Below, piece by piece: positions 41,898 through 50,539 of a stretch of 64,000 bases of DNA. The DNA is from FEN-1297 sp964498065. GTDB lineage: Bacteria; Bacteroidota; Ignavibacteria; Ignavibacteriales; Ignavibacteriaceae. How positions within the stretch are numbered: position 1 is the stretch's first letter; each line of letters opens with the position of its first letter. The notes below the pieces were generated by a model, which saw only the letters and a list, made by a program, of their open reading frames with translations, ran no database searches and was not told the DNA's origin. Position numbers and translations under genes: made by a program. The stretch spans positions 13,208 to 77,207 of the forward strand of contig CAZCFZ010000014.1 in assembly GCA_964498065.1 (NCBI GenBank), in the 5' to 3' direction.

Positions 41898-43256
41898 ATG
41901 CTAAAAGAAAATTCCGGCGATAAACTAGAGCGCGGGCTTGGGCTTAGAGAAGCTACTGCTCTGAATATGATTGACATGATCGGCATTGGTCCGTTCATAG
42001 TTCTTCCTATAGTTATTCAGGAAATGAACGGCCCGCAATGCATGATTGCCTGGGTGCTCGGAGCTTTACTTGCTTTTATGGACGGTTTTGTTTGGTCCGA
42101 ACTTGGAGCTGCTATGCCGGAAGCCGGCGGCAGTTATGTTTTTCTTAAGGAAATATACGGACCTAAAAGCTGGGGAAAATTATTTTCATTCCTTTTAATA
42201 TGGCAGACGATCTTTCAAGCTCCGCTTGTAATTGCTTCAGGATCGATTGGTTTTTCTCAATATTTTACCTTCCTAATGCCGCTTGGACCGGTTGGACAGA
42301 AAATAGTTTCAGGATTACTCGTTATAATTTTGGTTATTCTCCTTTATAGAAAGATAACAACTGTAGGAAAGATTTCTGTACTACTGTGGATTGGAGTTAT
42401 TGCTACGGTACTCTGGCTTATCTTTGGCGGTGCAACTCACTTTAATCCTAAACTTGCATTCGATTTTCCTAAAGGCGCATTTGATTTTTCATTTATCTTT
42501 TTTGTGGGATTGGGCAGCGCATCGGTTCAAACAATATATACTTATTTAGGTTACTATAATATTACAAATCTGGGTTCGGAATTAAAGAACCCGGAAAAAA
42601 ATATTCCTAAAAGTATTTTCATTTCAATCGGAGGAATTGCTGTTTTATATTTAGCCATGCAGTTAAGCGTGCTTGGAGTAATTCCCTGGCGCGAGGCAAT
42701 GCACTCGGAATTTATTGTTAGTACGTTTGTAAAAAAGATATACGGCTCGAATGCAGCGATTATAGCAACGATCTTAATTTTATGGATTGCTTTCTCCTCT
42801 CTCTTTTCTGCTCTACTCGGTTATTCAAGAATTCCTTATGCTGCAGCTTTAGACGGAACATTCTTTAAAGTATTTGCAAAAGTTCATCCGAAAAAACATT
42901 TTCCCAATGTTTCTCTTCTTGTAATTGGTGCAATAGCTTTTGTATTCAGTTTATTATTTAAACTAAAGGAAGTTATCAGTGCAATACTTGCCATGAGAAT
43001 TTTAGTTCAATTTATTGGTCAGGCCGTTGGAGTTATGCTTTTGCGGAAAAATAAACCTGCGGGATTTTTACCTTTTAAGATGTGGTTATATCCAGTGCCT
43101 GCTTTAATTGCTATTTTTATGTGGATAGGTTTATTTCTTTCAACAGGCATGTATTTTGCGTTAGGAGGAGTTGTTGTAATGTCAATAGGTGCGGCAGTTT
43201 ATTTTGTTAGGTCTTATTATAAAAAAGATTGGCCTTTCGAAAAAAGTATAAATTAA
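41898..43256 (+). CDS. APC-family amino acid permease
   Basis: A 452-residue membrane protein with about 12 helices. The first helix is GLREATALNMIDMIGIGPFIVLPIVI and the second-repeat region includes VWSELGAAMPEAGGSYVFLKEIYG, a typical APC motif. Further on, YTYLGYYNITNLGSELKNPEKNIPKSIFISI and GYSRIPYAAALDGTFF are consistent with amino acid transport. It is not closely similar to the permease upstream, so this is not a recent duplication. The ATG at 41898 has no evident Shine-Dalgarno. Substrate unknown. Possible regulation by the RNA structure just upstream. Confidence 0.88.
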   Translation: MLKENSGDKLERGLGLREATALNMIDMIGIGPFIVLPIVIQEMNGPQCMIAWVLGALLAFMDGFVWSELGAAMPEAGGSYVFLKEIYGPKSWGKLFSFLLIWQTIFQAPLVIASGSIGFSQYFTFLMPLGPVGQKIVSGLLVIILVILLYRKITTVGKISVLLWIGVIATVLWLIFGGATHFNPKLAFDFPKGAFDFSFIFFVGLGSASVQTIYTYLGYYNITNLGSELKNPEKNIPKSIFISIGGIAVLYLAMQLSVLGVIPWREAMHSEFIVSTFVKKIYGSNAAIIATILILWIAFSSLFSALLGYSRIPYAAALDGTFFKVFAKVHPKKHFPNVSLLVIGAIAFVFSLLFKLKEVISAILAMRILVQFIGQAVGVMLLRKNKPAGFLPFKMWLYPVPALIAIFMWIGLFLSTGMYFALGGVVVMSIGAAVYFVRSYYKKDWPFEKSIN

Positions 43257-43370
43257 ATTTCCAACGGGATGTAGGATATATATATATATAAAATAAGAGA
43301 ACGTTTATGATACAAATTTTGTATTTTTATATTACTCGATTTGTTGTATTTAAATTTTTAAATTTGAGAT

Positions 43371-43925
43371 ATGCAATTAACAATTAAAAAGTTAAGCAAC
43401 TTCCAACCTCGGAAAAATCTTCCCGCATATACTTCTAATAAAAGAGGGGAAAGTCTTTTCTTAATTGGTTTTGCGCAGATTCTTAAAAAAATATTAAGCC
43501 TGGATAAAAGTCGCAAACATATATTTGCTAGAGAACTAGATCTTAATGGATATGGTATCGCAGATTTAATAATTTTAGAATTAAAATACCCTCCAAATTT
43601 AAATAGGGGAAATATTAATTCTTTGAGGATTACTTCTTTTGAAATTAAAATGAAAGATTGGAGAAAAGCCTTACAGCAAGCATTTCGGTATAAATATTAT
43701 TCTAACCGCTCAATTGTTGTATTACCTAATGAGAACATAAATAATGCATTAAAATCGTTAGAGGTTTTTAAAAGTTTAGGTATTGGTTTATGGGCTTATG
43801 ATCAAAAATATAAAAAAATTTATAAATTTTTTACACCACGAAATAGAAAGCCCTTAAATCAAAAAGCAAAACAAAAAGCTATTAGTATTATAAGAAATAA
43901 ATTTAAACTTCCGATAGCTGTTTAA
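43371..43925 (+). CDS. putative PD-(D/E)XK-type nuclease
   Basis: A 184-residue protein with a residue pattern of the restriction-endonuclease-like fold. A Glu is in GESLFLIGFAQILKK (Glu27), Asp65 in GIADLIIL, then FEIK (Glu91-x-Lys93), followed by WRKALQQAFRYKYYSNRSIVVLP with Gln103. A D...ExK...Q arrangement is typical of PD-(D/E)XK enzymes. I do not recognise a named family. It is convergent with the 395-residue gene and their ends overlap by 23 bases. Its AT-rich codons and lone position beside a kinase pair suggest an accessory, possibly defence or mobile, gene. DNA cleavage is inferred, not shown. Confidence 0.6.
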   Translation: MQLTIKKLSNFQPRKNLPAYTSNKRGESLFLIGFAQILKKILSLDKSRKHIFARELDLNGYGIADLIILELKYPPNLNRGNINSLRITSFEIKMKDWRKALQQAFRYKYYSNRSIVVLPNENINNALKSLEVFKSLGIGLWAYDQKYKKIYKFFTPRNRKPLNQKAKQKAISIIRNKFKLPIAV

Positions 43926-45090
43926 ACCTTGAAATTGCTAAGCTGAATGGTTCTAGGTGATCAGAGTTTGATTTAGGATGCAAGAGCAATATCTGTGATA
44001 TCCTAGAATAAAGATTTAGAGCATTATTGATTTTGTTATTTAATTCTTCAAGATTCAATGAAATGTTAGGAGATGAAATAGAATTACAAAGCTTACTTAA
44101 AGCCTCCCAGCTTTGCAAAACTTCGTTTGCTCTATCTGGTTCCCCATTAGAATATATGTCATCAGTTTCAAAGTTATTTAATATTTCCGGAACTTGTTCT
44201 TTTAATGCTTCCAATTCATAAAAAGTGATTCGATTAAGCAATCCATTGCTAAAGTATCTTTGTATAGGCAGTCTTCCCCCTGTATTACTTGGAGTAAATC
44301 TTTCCAAAGAAAAATTATGAAGATTTGACCACCAACCTGTAGAACAAACATCCGAACCAACAGTACTAATTAGTGGCGAAAATATATCTGAATATCCGTT
44401 TATTACTTTAAATCCATTAATTTTTAAGCCATAATTAATTAGCATCCAAGCAGAAAGAGTTTCTGAGTTATACAATTCCGATCGTGATTCACTGTTGCGA
44501 GTGCTTACAAGTACATAAAATCCATCTGGCGGGTTCTCAAATACTGTAATATCATTTAGAAATTCTATTAATTCTTGATGATTTCTAATACAATCTGAAG
44601 ATACAACCAATGAAGAAATAATAGGCTTTTCTATCTTTAATTCATTTGAAATTGATTTTGAAAGTCTGATAAAGTTTTTTGATATGACAGCTTCTCTGGA
44701 GTCAAAAGAATTAGAAATAAGTATATTTGGTGAAATTATCTCGTTGACAGGCAAATTATTTTGGTATAAGAGGGATCTTCGTATAATTTCTGAAATATTT
44801 TTTTCAATTTCTAATTTACTTCTATTCTCAAAATTAAAATACAGTGACTGATAATCAGAAAGTTTACCAATATTTAAATTGGGATGGTTGCCTATAAGAC
44901 ATGTATAATATTGAGGATCGATTAGGAATTCAGCATCGTGAAATTGAGTTGATAATTCATTTAATTTTTGTTCTAGTTTATCAGGCAAAATGTCTCTAGG
45001 ACTAAATATCGCTCCTTGTATGTAATTATTGCTTAATCCTTTTATTATTTTTTCACCATCTCCATAGCCATGTTGGGCAAATATTTTCAT
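43903..45090 (-). CDS. protein of unknown function, co-transcribed with a Ser/Thr kinase
   Basis: A 395-residue protein with no signal peptide or transmembrane helix. The pattern of alternating strands and helices (AIFSPRDILPDKLEQKLNEL, FLIDPQYYTCLIGNHP, ISSLVVSSDCIRNHQELIEFLNDI, FYVLVSTRN, GWWSNLHNFSLERFTPSNTGGR) suggests an alpha/beta fold, possibly a TIM barrel. A helical C-terminal domain (about 300-395) follows. Conserved-looking features are FSPRD, TGWW and SLERF. I recognise no family. Its ATG overlaps the kinase stop by 4 bases, so the two are coupled and the kinase may phosphorylate it or share its target. Confidence 0.7.
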   Translation of the reverse strand: MKIFAQHGYGDGEKIIKGLSNNYIQGAIFSPRDILPDKLEQKLNELSTQFHDAEFLIDPQYYTCLIGNHPNLNIGKLSDYQSLYFNFENRSKLEIEKNISEIIRRSLLYQNNLPVNEIISPNILISNSFDSREAVISKNFIRLSKSISNELKIEKPIISSLVVSSDCIRNHQELIEFLNDITVFENPPDGFYVLVSTRNSESRSELYNSETLSAWMLINYGLKINGFKVINGYSDIFSPLISTVGSDVCSTGWWSNLHNFSLERFTPSNTGGRLPIQRYFSNGLLNRITFYELEALKEQVPEILNNFETDDIYSNGEPDRANEVLQSWEALSKLCNSISSPNISLNLEELNNKINNALNLYSRISQILLLHPKSNSDHLEPFSLAISRFKQLSEV

Positions 45091-45998
45091 TTTAGACCTT
45101 TGATCTTATCTATTAATTTTGAAATATTAGATGGTCGAATAGCTACAATTTTTTTCATTAGTTGATCTACAATCATACAAAAATCCTCCGTTAAGTCTGT
45201 TCTAAATTTCTTTAAAGGTTCAGGCTTTCCCCTAATAATTCTGGAAAGTGTTAACAAAAGATCATCGCTATCTTTGGCTAATGGATGTCTACCTGTAGCA
45301 AATTCATAAATAGTGATTCCAATTGTATATAGATCGCTTCTAAAATCTATATTTCCTCTGAAGTTTGGATTTAACATTTCAGGCGCTAAATATTTAGTTG
45401 TTCCTGGAGGAAGTCTTTTATCAGGAGATACTGTCAAGGGGGTTTCATTAATAATATATGCTATACCTAAATCTAAAAGAATGAAAGGTCTATCTAATAA
45501 ATTTGTTTTAATTACATTTAAAGGTTTAATATCTCTATGTATAGCTTTTGAATTCTCCCAAAGACACTTAACAGCTTCTAATAAACAAATTAATAAATTT
45601 TTTAGTTCAGCTTCATCTGGTAAATAGGCTTCTCTAATTAATTTGTGTAGGTTTTTTCCGTCAATAAATTCTTCTGAATAAGATACAAAAAGATTATTAT
45701 CAATATAAATGTCGCGTGGTTTAAGTTCTCCTAGTTTTACAATGAATGGAGAATTAGCGTTTTCTAATAGTTTGATTTCTCGAATGATTCTTTTTTGAGC
45801 TTCTTCAATAATATCTGATTTTATCTCGTCAGGACCATTTACATCGTTAACGGAAGGCATAAAAACTAATTTAATTGCTTCTTTCTTCTCTGCTAACATT
45901 CCACTATATACTATTTTAAATCCCCCTTTATCAACAAATGTTAAATTATTATAATCCTTAAAAGTTTCTTGCACTTTAGTTATTTCTGGTATAACCAT
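45087..45998 (-). CDS. Hanks-type serine/threonine protein kinase
   Basis: A 303-residue protein that is almost entirely a eukaryotic-like kinase domain. The glycine loop is FVDKGGFKIVYSG (residues 21-33), the ATP-anchoring lysine Lys43 is in AIKLV with the helix-C glutamate near Glu74. The catalytic loop is HRDIKPLNV (Asp156), the metal motif DLG (176-178, usually DFG) and APE 205-207. No transmembrane, PASTA or sensor domain is present, unlike house-keeping PknB, so this is a cytoplasmic effector-type kinase. It lies directly upstream of the unknown 395-residue gene with a 4-base overlap. The substrate is unknown. Confidence 0.93.
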   Translation of the reverse strand: MVIPEITKVQETFKDYNNLTFVDKGGFKIVYSGMLAEKKEAIKLVFMPSVNDVNGPDEIKSDIIEEAQKRIIREIKLLENANSPFIVKLGELKPRDIYIDNNLFVSYSEEFIDGKNLHKLIREAYLPDEAELKNLLICLLEAVKCLWENSKAIHRDIKPLNVIKTNLLDRPFILLDLGIAYIINETPLTVSPDKRLPPGTTKYLAPEMLNPNFRGNIDFRSDLYTIGITIYEFATGRHPLAKDSDDLLLTLSRIIRGKPEPLKKFRTDLTEDFCMIVDQLMKKIVAIRPSNISKLIDKIKGLK

Positions 45999-46282
45999 AT
46001 TTCTATATATGTTGTTTTTTTAATGTAACCAATTAAGAATATTTTTTATTAAATGCAAAATTAAAACATTATAATTAAAATTATAACTATCCTCTCCAAA
46101 TCTCAATAATTTTATTAATTCGACCTATACTAAATATTCTAACCTCAACAAGAGTTTTTTCCTTAAATTTCATCCTCCATTCATATATGCTTTTATACCG
46201 ATTGTCCTATTTTAAATTACCATGAATTATTATTTCGTATGTTGAATCCCACATCAAAAAACAAAGTTTAATGGAGGATATT

Positions 46283-47758
46283 ATGAAGAATTTATTTTCT
46301 TTCAGATCTCTTTCCTTTTACTCGCTGTTTTTACTGGTTCTAGTTAGTATGAGTTATTCCATGGGGAAAATCGGGGAAAAAATTTCAATTACCACAGCAT
46401 CAAAAGAAGCCAAAGCAGAGTTTTTAAAAGGCCGCGATTTATTTGAAAGGCTGAGGGCTACAGACGCAAATCAATATTTTAAAAAAGCGCATCAGCTTGA
46501 TGAAAAATTTGTACTTGCTTATTATTATGATGCACTTTCAGGCGCAACCGCTAAGAACTTTTTCGAGCAGCTTGATAAAGCCGCTGCCTTAGAAAATGAT
46601 GTAAGTCAGGGTGAAAAATTAATGATTATGGCAGCAAAAGCCGGCGCCAGCGGTGAAACTAAATTGCAGGAAGAAGACCTTAAAAGGCTGGTCGATCTTT
46701 ATCCTAAAGATGAGCGAGCTTTAAATCTGCTTGGGCAGTTTTATTTCGGGCAGCAGAATTTTCAAACTTGTATTGATTATTTGAAAAAAGCTACAGTGAT
46801 ATCTCCAGATTTTTCTTCTCCGTATAATATGCTCGGATATTCTTATAGAAATCTTGGGGATTTTGCTAATGCTGAAAAAACTTTTAAGACGTACATAAAA
46901 TTAATCCCGGATGATCCGAATCCATATGATTCATATGCCGAACTGCTGCTTAAAGAAGGCAAGTATAATGAATCGATTAAACAGTATGAAAAAGCATTAA
47001 GCATCGATCCTCATTTTGTCGCATCGTATTTGGGAATGGCGAGCGATTATAATTATCTCGGCAAAAATAAAATTGCTCGAGAAAAACTGAATAAACTATT
47101 TAATGATGTTGCAAGAAACGACGGTGAAAGAAGAGGGGCAGCTTTTGCAATTACTGTTTCTTACGCTGATGAAGGTGATATGGAAAACGCTCTAAAAGAA
47201 ATGCAAAAACAATATGAGATAGCGGGGAAAATAAACGATCCTTCCGCTATGTCTGCCGATCTGAATATTATCGGGAATATTTATTTTGAAATGGGTAATT
47301 ATGATAAAGCTAAAGAAAAATACGAAGCTTCCTTAAATATGATATTGAATTCTAATTTATCACAAAACGTGAAGGATAATGCTAAAAGATTTTCGCTTTA
47401 TAATGATGCAAGGATAGCAGTTATGAAAAATGATGTTGAAACTGCAAAAAAGAAATCGAAAGAACTATGGGAGGAAGCAAATAAAACACAGAATAATTTT
47501 CAGCTTAAACTCTGTCATGAAATAAATGGACTGGCTGCGATGAATGAAAAAAATTATAAAAAAGCGGTAAGTGAATTTGAAAGGGCTAATTTACAAAATC
47601 CCTACATTATTTATAGAATTGCAACTGCGTATAATAAAAACGGAAACAAAGAAGCAGCACAAAAACATTTCAAAAAAGCTGCGAATTTTAATGCTTTAAA
47701 TAATCTTAACCAGGCATTCATAAGATTGAAAGCAAAGGAAATGGCTTCCGAAATTTAA
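46283..47758 (+). CDS. tetratricopeptide-repeat protein, exported
   Basis: The start at ATG 46283 (MKNLFSFRSLSFYSLFLLVLVSMSYSMG) is preferred because GGAGG lies 7 bases upstream; a frame from 46271 also exists. The signal peptide covers about residues 1-28. The rest is TPR repeats (for example ALNLLGQFYFGQQNFQTCIDYLKKATVISPD, PYNMLGYSYRNLGDFANAEKTFKTYIKLIPD, NPYDSYAELLLKEGKYNESIKQYEKALSIDP). TPRs mediate protein-protein contacts, likely in the periplasm. No catalytic domain is visible. A bidirectional terminator follows. Confidence 0.88.
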   Translation: MKNLFSFRSLSFYSLFLLVLVSMSYSMGKIGEKISITTASKEAKAEFLKGRDLFERLRATDANQYFKKAHQLDEKFVLAYYYDALSGATAKNFFEQLDKAAALENDVSQGEKLMIMAAKAGASGETKLQEEDLKRLVDLYPKDERALNLLGQFYFGQQNFQTCIDYLKKATVISPDFSSPYNMLGYSYRNLGDFANAEKTFKTYIKLIPDDPNPYDSYAELLLKEGKYNESIKQYEKALSIDPHFVASYLGMASDYNYLGKNKIAREKLNKLFNDVARNDGERRGAAFAITVSYADEGDMENALKEMQKQYEIAGKINDPSAMSADLNIIGNIYFEMGNYDKAKEKYEASLNMILNSNLSQNVKDNAKRFSLYNDARIAVMKNDVETAKKKSKELWEEANKTQNNFQLKLCHEINGLAAMNEKNYKKAVSEFERANLQNPYIIYRIATAYNKNGNKEAAQKHFKKAANFNALNNLNQAFIRLKAKEMASEI

Positions 47759-47790
47759 TTTTAATTGTTTAAATATTATTAATGAAAAAA

Positions 47791-47815
47791 AGGCGAGCCA
47801 TAAACTCGCCTTTTT
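47791..47815. terminator. bidirectional intrinsic terminator
   Basis: AGGCGAG (47791-47797), a 7-base loop, CTCGCCT (47805-47811), with A-run before and T-run after. It serves both the TPR gene (plus) and the convergent clpB gene (minus), whose stop is at 47822-47824. Confidence 0.9.
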
Positions 47816-47821
47816 AAACAG

Positions 47822-50470
47822 TTAATTATCCACAGGTTGTTTTTTAAGATTTGCTGCTTTCTTGAACTCAAGGCTTCCTTTATTCCCAAGTGTAACAGAA
47901 ACTATATCTCCATCAACGAAATTACCTGCCAATAATTCCTGGGATAAAGGATTTACAAGATGTCTTTGTATTGTCCGCTTTAAAGGCCTTGCGCCGTATG
48001 TTACATCGTATCCTAGTTTAGCTAGCCAGTCTTTTGATTCATCATCAACTTCAAGTGTAATATCTTTCTGCTTCAGCATTTTCTGAACATTACCGATTTG
48101 AATTTCAACAATTTGTCTCAATTCTTTTCTTGTTAATGTTTTAAAAAGTACAACTTCATCAATTCTATTTAAGAATTCGGGACGAATTGTCTTTCTTAAA
48201 AGATCAGTTAGTTGATGTCTGAGTTCTCCAAGTGCATTTTCAATATTATCGTCATCGATTTTTTCAAGTTTTTCCTGAATCAATTGAGAACCAAGGTTTG
48301 ATGTCATAATGATTATAGTATTCTTAAAGTTTACAGTTCTGCCCTGGTTATCGGTTAATCTGCCGTCATCTAAAACCTGCAGTAAAATATTAAATACATC
48401 CGGGTGAGCTTTCTCAATTTCATCGAGTAAAACAACGGAATACGGCCTTCGTCGTACCGCTTCGGTTAATTGGCCTCCTTCTTCATAACCGACATATCCG
48501 GGAGGTGCGCCAATCAATCTTGATACCGAAAATTTTTCCATGTATTCCGACATATCAATCCGGACCATTGCATGTTCATCATCAAAAAGAAATTCCGCAA
48601 GAGCGCGAGCTAATTCTGTTTTACCAACACCCGTAGTACCCAGGAAAATGAATGACCCGAGAGGGCGGTTAACATCCTGTAGTCCTGTTCTCGATCTTCT
48701 AATAGCATTTGCAACAGCATATACGGCTTCATCCTGTCCCACAATTCTTTTATGCAATTCTTCTTCAAGTTTTAGTAATTTTGTCCTTTCACTTTCCAGC
48801 ATCTTGCTAACCGGGATGCCCGTCCATTTGGCAACCACTTCTGCAATATCCTCTGCATGAACCTCTTCTTTAAGCATTTTCTTTTCTTTTTGAATTGAAG
48901 ACAGTCCTTTTGATTCTTCTTTTAGCTGTTTTTCAAGAGTTGCAATTTTACCGTAACGCAATTCTGCTACTTTTCCAAGGTCACCTTCCCGCTCAAATTT
49001 ATCAGCCTGGGATTTTGCATTTTCTATTTCGCTTTTCATCTCTCTTATTTTTTGAATTTTTTCTTTTTCCAGGCTCCAGTGCATTTTAAATTGATTCCTT
49101 TCCTCTTCCAGGCCGCTCAATTCTTTTTCTAATTCTACGAGTCTGTTTTTTGAAGTTTCGTCTTTTTCCCGTTTTAGGGCTTCTCTTTCGATTTCCAGCT
49201 GTTTAATTTTTCTTTCAACAACATCAAGTTCTTCCGGCATTGAATCAATCTCAATTCTTATTTTTGATGCTGCCTCATCTATCAAATCAATAGCTTTATC
49301 CGGCAAAAATCTATCGGCTATATATCTCTTTGATAGTTGTGCTGCTGCGATAATTGCGCCGTCGGTTATTCTTACACCGTGATGAACTTCATAGCGTTCT
49401 TTTAAACCTCTAAGAATTGATATTGTATCTTCTTCGGATGGCTCGGTAACAAGAACCGGCTGAAACCTTCTTTCCAATGCAGCATCTTTTTCAATATATT
49501 TTTTATATTCATTTAAAGTCGTCGCTCCTATTGCGTGAAGTTCGCCGCGGGAAAGTGCTGGCTTTAGAATATTCGCAGCATCCATAGAACCCTGAACAGA
49601 ACCGGCGCCCACAAGTGTATGAAGCTCATCAATAAAGAGAATTATTTCTCCGTTAGAATCCTGAACCTCTTTTAGAACAGCTTTCATTCTTTCCTCAAAT
49701 TGTCCTCTGAATTGAGTGCCCGCAATTAATGCACCCATATCCAGCGCTACAATTTTTTTCGTCTTTAAATTTTCCGGAACGTCGCCTGAAATTATACGGT
49801 GAGCAATTCCTTCCGCTATTGCGGTTTTACCAACTCCCGGTTCACCGATTAAAACAGGATTATTTTTTGTCCTTCTGGAAAGTACTTGTAATACTCTTCT
49901 GATCTCTTCATCTCTTCCAATTACCGGATCCAGTTTACCTGTTTGGGCAAGCTCGTTTAAATCCCTTCCATATTTCTTCAATGCCTGATATGTATCCTCC
50001 GGGTTTTGGGATGTAACTCTTTGGTTGCCTCTAACATCTTTTATAGCTGCAAGAATTGCATCGTGAGAAGCTCCGTTATCTCTTAATAACTGTCCCGCCT
50101 GCCCTTCTTGTGACGCTAATGCCAGTAAAAGATGTTCGGTTGAGACATATTCATCTTTTAAATTACGTGCTTCTTCGGCAGCAATATCTAATAATTTTGC
50201 TGTAGAATTAGACATCTGCTGATTGCTTATCCCTCCGCCGCTTACTTTTGGTAAGCGTTCAAGCAGTTCATTTGTTTTGAGCTTAAGCCTGTTTACATTC
50301 CCGCCGGTTTTTTGGAGAATTGTATCGGCAATGTTGCCGCTTTCCTGAATTAAAGCTGCTAAAATATGTTCCGGCTCTAATATTTGATTGTTATAACTTT
50401 GTGTAATCTCAAGAGCATTTTGAACTATCTCTTGAGCTTTAACAGTTAACCTGCTAAAATTAAATGCCAT
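47822..50470 (-). CDS. clpB: ATP-dependent disaggregase ClpB
   Basis: Hexameric AAA+ chaperone that, with DnaK/DnaJ/GrpE, extracts proteins from aggregates. I start it at ATG 50470 (MAFNFSRLTVKAQEIVQNAL), with AAAGGAT about 10 bases upstream; a frame from 50479 would add three residues. It shows two Clp_N repeats (residues 1-145), AAA1 with Walker A GEPGVGKTA, and the coiled-coil M-domain (about 405-525; LEIEREALKREKDETS...). AAA2 has GTTGVGKTE and VVLLDEIEKAHPDVFNILLQVLDDGR, and the ClpB D2-small domain is at the C-terminus. It lacks the ClpP-binding IGF loop, as expected. It is the downstream end of a chaperone block. Confidence 0.97.
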   Translation of the reverse strand: MAFNFSRLTVKAQEIVQNALEITQSYNNQILEPEHILAALIQESGNIADTILQKTGGNVNRLKLKTNELLERLPKVSGGGISNQQMSNSTAKLLDIAAEEARNLKDEYVSTEHLLLALASQEGQAGQLLRDNGASHDAILAAIKDVRGNQRVTSQNPEDTYQALKKYGRDLNELAQTGKLDPVIGRDEEIRRVLQVLSRRTKNNPVLIGEPGVGKTAIAEGIAHRIISGDVPENLKTKKIVALDMGALIAGTQFRGQFEERMKAVLKEVQDSNGEIILFIDELHTLVGAGSVQGSMDAANILKPALSRGELHAIGATTLNEYKKYIEKDAALERRFQPVLVTEPSEEDTISILRGLKERYEVHHGVRITDGAIIAAAQLSKRYIADRFLPDKAIDLIDEAASKIRIEIDSMPEELDVVERKIKQLEIEREALKREKDETSKNRLVELEKELSGLEEERNQFKMHWSLEKEKIQKIREMKSEIENAKSQADKFEREGDLGKVAELRYGKIATLEKQLKEESKGLSSIQKEKKMLKEEVHAEDIAEVVAKWTGIPVSKMLESERTKLLKLEEELHKRIVGQDEAVYAVANAIRRSRTGLQDVNRPLGSFIFLGTTGVGKTELARALAEFLFDDEHAMVRIDMSEYMEKFSVSRLIGAPPGYVGYEEGGQLTEAVRRRPYSVVLLDEIEKAHPDVFNILLQVLDDGRLTDNQGRTVNFKNTIIIMTSNLGSQLIQEKLEKIDDDNIENALGELRHQLTDLLRKTIRPEFLNRIDEVVLFKTLTRKELRQIVEIQIGNVQKMLKQKDITLEVDDESKDWLAKLGYDVTYGARPLKRTIQRHLVNPLSQELLAGNFVDGDIVSVTLGNKGSLEFKKAANLKKQPVDN

Positions 50471-50539
50471 TAAAACCATATCCTTTCATGTCGCTTCTAT
50501 TTTTTACCATCATGTGGTAAAAGTATAATCAACGTTCAT

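Noticed and set aside
43277..43292. (AT)n dinucleotide run after the second permease
   Set aside because: Simple low-complexity sequence; no further structure or repeats nearby.
47825..47833. Perfect DnaA-box sequence TTATCCACA
   Set aside because: It sits at the 3' end of clpB as a single copy with no AT-rich unwinding region or divergent gene pattern, so chance is the best explanation.
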